Shown here: one piece after another, positions 58,194 to 64,000 of the stretch
How positions within the stretch are numbered: the first letter of the stretch is position 1
Layout: each line of letters starts with the position of its first letter
Origin: Nilaparvata lugens
Lineage: Eukaryota; Arthropoda; Insecta; Hemiptera; Delphacidae
Assembly (NCBI RefSeq): GCF_014356525.2
Contig: NC_052507.1
Location: 34,227,513 to 34,291,512 of the forward strand
Direction: 5' to 3'
DNA length: 64,000 nt
Program-made: the position numbers and the translations under genes
Notes under the pieces: model-generated
What the model was told of the DNA's origin: nothing
The model's input: the letters and a program-made list of their open reading frames with translations, nothing else
The model's database searches: none

Positions 58194-60086
58194 ATGCGAA
58201 TATGCTAGCACCAAGTAACAAATCTACAGGTTTAGATTGATCAAACAATGGATTCGCTAATTTAAGTTCAACGGGAATTGAAATTTTGGAAAGATCGATG
58301 TTCACACTAGGAACATTAGATGATATGCTATCAACTACAATACAATTTTCTTCAACCGACCACGAACAATCAGATGAAGATAAGCAAGCTGAATGAGAAA
58401 TAGATGATTTGGTCTTATTCTCACCTACACTATGAATCAAAGTGTCCGAATACAAAGTAACAAGTGACAATTTTTTAGCCAACCTAGTTGACATCAAATT
58501 ACAATCAGAACAAGAATCTAAAAGCGCGGTTGCTTTAATAAATTCTCCACTAGAAGATTGAACCAAAACTTCGGCAGTAGGTAACAAAGCGACAGTTGAT
58601 TGCTGTTGCAAACACAGTGACGAAGTGGAGCTCATTGTGACATGAGAGTTCTTCTGAGGCTGTTCTGCATGAGAAACAGCTTGTTTAGTTGTTTCTGCAT
58701 TCTGAACCATGACAGAATTCAAGCCAGCATTCTTACCCTTGGAGGGAGCAAAAGATTGAGAATGAATAACATTTGAAGTTACCTTATCCTTAGAAGTAGG
58801 CTGAGTGTCTCGTGATTGAGGATATGACCTATGAAGAACAATGTGGTGACTCTTGCCACAAAGTGTACATGATTTGTCCGAACAAATATGATTGGGTGTG
58901 AAAGGCTTGAGGCAATTATAACATAACCTTTTGTCACGGACAGCATTCCAACAATCAGTAACCTGCAACTTCAATAATTCATTACAACGATTTGGAAAAT
59001 GACCAACAGAATTACAAAAACTACAAGGTGACATAGAATAGGTAGTAACCTGCATCCAAGATTGAACATTCGATTGATTTTGATTGAACTTCGGCTTGCT
59101 ATGAGCACCAACCGAGTTGGATGTACTTTGCTGTACATTTCCTTGATGATGGTTAGCTGAGCTTGAAGCAACAGCTTCCATGATTTTGCATTGTGATTCC
59201 AAAAAAATCCAAAATTTATCAATGGTGGGAATGTCGTGTATACCAACACTCTTTTCCCATTCTCGAACAGTAGCAGTATCCAACTGCAACAACATTTTGT
59301 GCATGTACAATAAGTCCTTGATTTGGACTCCAAGTTGAAGCGCTTCGAGCGCGGTAATGTGGGACTTGCAAAAGTCAATGAATGCCTGTAATGATTGCAG
59401 ACAGTTACGTTTTATGGTAGGAGGAGATTCAATTGCCGTGACGTGCCTGGCAGCAATTAATCTCTTATTGTCATACCTCTCCCTTAAGAGGTTTCATGCA
59501 AGCTGAAAACAATTTTCGTCAGCTTCAATGTGTTCCACTCTAGCAAGAGCTTCACCACTGAGTGATTGACGAAGATAGAAAAATTTCAATGAGTCATTAA
59601 TATTATCCTGATTACCAATAATATTGGTAAAAGCACTTGAGAATGCTTGCCATTTTGAAAGCTCCCCATTGAAGCGTGGAAGCGGAATCTGAGGCAACTG
59701 AAAATTTGCCAAATGTGAGTTTTGAGATGTTGGCCGCTGGGAAGCACCAGCAGTGGCCTCATTGTTGCATTGTCTGCTTTCAAAGGCAGTTAATGCAGCG
59801 TTTGCCTTAGAGGCAATGGAGATGACTTATTAAGTATTTCAAAATGAGTTGAAGTATCTTGTGCTTGCAACTCTGCATTCCATAACTGTTCATGAATCTT
59901 ATCATACTTAATTCTGAGTGAACCTAGTTCGTTTTTGACAGTCAACAATTGATAATAAGTGGCTTCAGTGTCCACAACATGATCGTTATAGTTGGTTATG
60001 AACCAATCTATTTCCTGGTGTAAATTGTCTCTTGCATTGAAAAGAGCAGAAGGCTCAGGAAGTGAATCTTCCTCATGATCAGACAT
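58194..60086 (-). pseudogene. BEL/Pao gag and protease (upstream half)
   Basis: Minus strand, start at 60086 (MSDHEEDSLPEPSALF). An N-terminal helical region is followed, in shifted frames, by a DUF1759-type segment (QIPLPRFNGELSKWQAFSSA, 59712-59494). From 59310: MLLQLDTATVREWEKSV, knuckle-like clusters CSFCNSVGHFPNRC and CYNCLKPFTPNHIC plus CTLCGKSHHIVLH, then a protease with ATALLDSCSDCNLMS (D-S-C where DTG/DSG is usual) and LLLGASIFAS, where the Gypsy-like element interrupts it. Frameshifts near 59785, 59490 and 59340 make it defective. Confidence 0.87.
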
Positions 60087-60182
60087 GCTTAAAAACTAAC
60101 AGAAAAAACCTGAGTGAACGAAACGATACTGCACTGTAGCAATGCGATTGCTGTGCCAATAAGCAACTTTGGGCGCTGGTCC

Positions 60183-60363
60183 ACTACCTCCTTAAACAAA
60201 GCCGTAGTGCATTCGTGTGACGTCAGCACACGTAGGACTCCTACACCAATAAAAATTCGTCGATTTCAGCTGATCTATATCAGCTAGTGTTTTTATTGGT
60301 GCAGGAGCCCTACCTGTGCTGACGTCACATGAATGCACTATGGCTTTGTTTACGGAGGTAGTG
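60183..60363. mobile_element. MITE with 8-bp target duplication in the BEL 5' leader
   Basis: ACTACCTCC...AACAAAGCC.TAGTGCATTC at the left is mirrored by GAATGCACTA.GGCTTTGTT...GGAGGTAGTG at the right. GCTGGTCC flanks it on both sides (60175-60182, 60364-60371), an 8-bp duplication that suggests the hAT superfamily. Each arm contains TGACGTCA (60218-60225, 60320-60327). No ORF. Confidence 0.8.
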
Positions 60364-60884
60364 GCTGGTCCAGTACGCAGAGAGGCACGCCTGTGCGTTT
60401 GAGGCAAGTTGTATCAAGCTTGCTGTGCGGTGAGTCAAGTAGCGAGCTCGTAAGGCGGTGTAGTTTGCCGTGTGTTGTTTTCTCAATGCGCAATAGCCGT
60501 CTGTGACCAGTTCAGTGTGGTTCAGTCTCTCAGGGTACAAGATAGTTGATAGCTGGTGCATACACGTCGCAGCGTGCTTTGAGTTGCAGCCAGTACTGAA
60601 AATTTGAAACAAGTGTGTGAATGCTTAATATTAAACAATACAAACATACAAAGGTACAATGGAATAAAATATACTCTAGTGTGGGACCTAATCATTGGCA
60701 TCAAGCTAGACTATTAGGCACACGGTCACTGAAACCCTAAGGTTCAATGGACCAAGAAATGGGTAATAAAAATTAACAATTATCCTAGGTAAACACTGGA
60801 TCAAAAATGAACGGGCTGGAGGACCAATTTTTATCCTAGGTAAACACTGGATCAAAAAATCTGGCCTGGATAAACCAATTTTTA
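60364..60884. other. BEL 5' leader between LTR and MITE
   Basis: Non-coding. A TATCCTAGGTAAACACTGGA unit is repeated (60782 and 60833) close to the LTR, where the primer-binding site should be; no tRNA match can be judged by eye. Confidence 0.5.
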
Positions 60885-62906
60885 TGACAGAATCCAAAGT
60901 CAGGGCAGTGGACTGTGAATGATAGTTGGTATTAATACCTACAAATAAATCTTTGAATTCTGTGCATAAAAATACTGATAGCTTGAAGTGTGGTAAGTAC
61001 GCCAATAAAAGACAAAATGAGTCAACAAGATGAGATTTAATAATAATAAAATAATAGGCAGATGGCCACATACAAAAACAAATGTAAGTAGATTGAATCG
61101 AAAAATCTTGGGACAATTACAACATGTAATAAAAAACGTTAGAGAAATACAAAATTTAAATGAAATTAGGTCAATGACATTAATGACCATTGAAGCCTGA
61201 CAATAATCGAAAAGATATTATTAATGATGCCTGAATTGCGAATATAATTGAGTGCTGTAATGAAAAAGTTACTGCTGCAAAATTCAATCTTAATGATTTA
61301 CAAAAGGAATAGTAATAAATGACAATAAGCTGTAGATAGTGCTCAATAAATAAAATACATTAATATAGGCGGCATAGGCCTTCAGTGAATTAAATGTCAA
61401 GTTGGACATCAATTGAACAACTCAAATATGTGAATGTGCTTGCAAGCCAAGCGTAGCTATCAATACAGTGAAATAATTACTAATATAGAATACGTTAATA
61501 TAGGCGGCATAGGCCTTCAGTGAATTAAATGTCAAGCTAAACACTAATTGAACAACTCAAATATGTGAATGTGCTTGCAAGCCAAGCGTAGCTATCAATA
61601 CAGTGAAATAATTACTAATATAGAATACGTTAATATAGGCGGCATGGGCCTTCAGTGAATTAAATGTCAAGCTAGACATTAATAGAACAACTCAAATATG
61701 AGAACATGCTTGCAAGCCAAGCGTAGCTATCAATACAATGTAAAGATTGTCCAAGTTAAATACAGGCAACATGGGCCTTCAGTGAATTGAATGTCAAGAT
61801 AGACATCAATAGAACAATTAATAGGCATCAGTGGCCTTAAAATGACACTTAAGAGCTAAGGGTAGCTATAACAAAATTGAATGTCTTGGTCGACATTAGT
61901 ACGCTTGTAAAGCCAAGGGTAGCTATCAAATACAATGTAAAGATTGTCAAAGTTGAATACAGGCGACATGGGCCTTCAGTGAATTGAATGTCAAGATAGA
62001 CATCAATAGAACAATTAATAGGCGTCAGTGGCCTTAAAATGACACTTAAGAGCTAAGGGTAGCTATTAACAAAATTGAATGTCTTGGTCGACATTAGTAC
62101 GCTTGTAAAGCCAAGGGTAGCTATCAAATACAATTGCATGTCTTGGTCGACATTAGTACGCTTGTAAAGCCAAGGGTAGCTATCAACAAAATTGAATATC
62201 TTGGTCGATATTAATACACTTGTAAAGCCAAGGGTAGCTATCAACAAAATTGAATATCTTGGTCGATATTAATACGCTTGTAAAGCCAAGGGTAGCTATC
62301 AAAATGGAATGAAGTACATATTATAACCTTGACATTATGTAGGACAGTGCTCTCAATGAGACATGCACTGTAATATATTGAATTCATGAAGATAGGCTCG
62401 ATTGCCAAAGGTATGGACAATTAAATGTTTTTAATTGCCGAAAAAGTTGAATGATAGCTACAAAAATTATATAAATGCACATAAAACTGTTTGACTTAGA
62501 AATAGAGAGTGTGGTCCATTATCGAAACGCTGTAGCATTTTATGAACAATTATGTAATACATGCGTAAATGAAAGTTGATTAAAACGATTTACGTAACCT
62601 GAATAAAATTTTGAAGAAGAGATGCAGCCAGGCAGACAGGCAAGGAATCCACGGTACCCAAAGAGCAGGACATCAGCAAGCGACGATGTGATCTGGCCAT
62701 GCGAAGACAAGAATGGAAGCGTCCAACAGTAGGCGAATCCCCCAGTGGAAATGTGAGCAGGAACATGTAGAATTCCAAACAAATAATCCAAATTTCAAGT
62801 TGTGGAATTTTTAGATTGATTTCCAAACGGTAGAGATGATGAACTTGAAAGTTTGAGTTTCAAGAGGCGAAACCAATTGTTAGAAGAATGGCAATAAACG
62901 CCCACA
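60885..62906 (-). repeat. 5' LTR of the large BEL element (2,022 bp)
   Basis: Partner of 41739-43753, including the same internal tandem arrays (61350-62305) and a small CAGCCAGG-type insertion near 62626. Divergence is low (a few per cent or less by eye). Confidence 0.9.
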
Positions 62907-62908
62907 CG

Positions 62909-63802
62909 ATCTTGTCATTCATTACACAAGGGCCTTAATGAGAACTTTATAAATGGAAGTAAAGCATGAGCAGAATCATACTGGAATTACAAGGTTGGCA
63001 GAAGCTTTTCTTGATGTCGATTAATTTTGATTGTTATTGATTTTTATTCGGGCACCAAAAGAATAGATCAATTTATATTTATATGTTGAAGCATTCAAAT
63101 TAAATCTATTGAAGTATTGAACATTATTTCTTATGACTTGGCATTCACAGATTTAGTTGGGTGAAGTTATTTGAAAAATGTACCTGATTATCAACTTCAT
63201 AGTTATTATACCATTCTAGTTCATTGTGATCATTGAAGGGTTGAAGTGAGTTAGTTCAAGTGAATTCTAGTACAAGTATTTTGTGGTTATAATGGGCTCT
63301 TCTTTATTTTCTATCGATGTTTTGCTCCAGTAGAGAAAATTTAAAATATTGGTTTTACATTTTATAAGCTTTATAAATAATATAAATTAACGGTAATATA
63401 AATTTGATAAGTCCAGTATTAAATTAATCGATGCTGTTTTTCAGTATATCGCTTCATATCAATGTTACATGCACTGTTTGCAATTCATCACTATTCTCTC
63501 AAGAATTAGTTTGTTATGAATTTCATATCTGAGAATTTAAATTTAAATGCTATTTGGATGGCGTTCACATTTTTTACAATAATTTTTACATTGAAGAGTC
63601 AAGCAATTTAATCAATTTGGAAGTAAAAGGAAATCACATTGCAATTTGAACAGTGGATAGTCACTTTGGAATTCAGTTTCTCAATTCATTTCGGCTTGAT
63701 ACTATCATTTTTAATTTGAGTTGATCAGAAATATGCATTATATAATATTTATATCAGTTTGACTAATCTCTTATCACAGTCTCGTTTTCATTCATAAGCA
63801 TG
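62909..63802. repeat. 894-bp direct repeat flanking the BEL nest, right copy
   Basis: Same length and orientation as 40845-41738. Differences include TTAATTTTGATTG versus TTAATGTTGATTG and ATAGTTATTATACC versus ATAGTTTTTATACC. Confidence 0.9.
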
Positions 63803-64000
63803 ATAATCCTAAATAAATTGATTTCCTTAAGGTTGTAGTTTATCTTACGTCGAACAATACAAACAATTTTCATAAAATAACTATTATGATAATCATTTGA
63901 ATTTCTGTCTGTAATTGAGAAAAAGTCAGTTTTAGAGCCTTGAAATTCGTACCTAGAAAAAGTTGCTTTATTACTAGAAATTTTGTTATTTGTAATATTT
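63803..64000. other. Right edge, no gene seen
   Basis: AT-rich, presumably still intron of the CLIP gene; nothing recognisable. Confidence 0.4.

Larger units (their letters stand above)
41739..62906 (-). mobile_element. BEL/Pao retrotransposon with 2.0-kb LTRs, containing nested insertions
   Basis: Minus-strand element: 5' LTR 60885-62906, gag/protease 60086-58194, then (after removing the Gypsy-like insertion) protease end and integrase fragments 45998-44467, 3' LTR 41739-43753. Excising 46002-58189 with one ATAG copy rejoins the protease frame (IFAS / ILQPGKLYLAQNAPILQKT), which proves the two halves are one element. RT, RNase H and the integrase core are absent, so it is non-autonomous. 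LTRs carry TG...CA ends on the minus strand. Confidence 0.88.

Noticed and set aside
1..64000. tRNA, rRNA, riboswitch or bacterial operon features
   Set aside because: No cloverleaf, rRNA core motif, Shine-Dalgarno-spaced gene cluster or other such feature was recognised on either strand.

Overview
The window is AT-rich eukaryotic nuclear DNA, almost certainly from an insect. Two host genes are interrupted by spliceosomal introns, and most of the rest is transposable elements (BEL/Pao, Gypsy-like, CR1/Jockey-like and RTE-like LINEs, Tc1/mariner relatives, foldback MITEs). The mix suits a large repeat-rich genome such as a hemipteran (planthopper or relative), but that order-level guess rests on memory of similar repeats and is weak.

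Host genes. (1) A PRELI/PRELID1-type mitochondrial lipid-carrier gene (prel): two coding exons at 9947-10160 and 12541-12927; the exon with the N-terminus was not found. (2) A multi-CLIP serine-protease homologue: exons 17859-18337, 30048-30398, 33538-33882 and 36913-37200, giving a signal peptide, three CLIP domains and the start of a protease-like domain. Later exons should lie to the right of the window. Every visible intron has the same phase, so the CLIP repeats look like duplication of one symmetric exon. The introns have filled with transposons.

Layout. 1-2160: LINE remnants, a TA microsatellite, an unclassified repeat. 2411-6473: the most unusual locus, two intact overlapping ORFs; the first carries a complete superfamily-1 RNA helicase of the kind found in positive-strand RNA viruses, the second is a non-LTR reverse transcriptase that lost its endonuclease domain in frame. 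6800-9600: transposase and LINE remnants. 9947-12927: prel. 13883-17772: intergenic with hairpin repeats. 17859-37200: the CLIP gene; its first intron holds a CR1-like LINE split by a BEL/Pao element (21118-26847), its second a pair of foldback repeats, its third an intact 2.2-kb Tc1/mariner-type element (34016-36229). 37760-38660: poly(A)-tailed LINE fragment. 41739-62906: a three-level nest. A minus-strand BEL/Pao element with 2.0-kb LTRs contains a plus-strand Gypsy-like element (46002-58189, 2.79-kb LTRs, no pol), whose left LTR contains an RTE-like LINE (47151-50731). Removing each insertion restores the reading frame or sequence below it. The LINE is flanked by an identical 155-bp direct repeat and the whole BEL element by an 894-bp direct repeat.

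The best candidate for a new system is the helicase plus endonuclease-less reverse transcriptase pair at 2411-6473.
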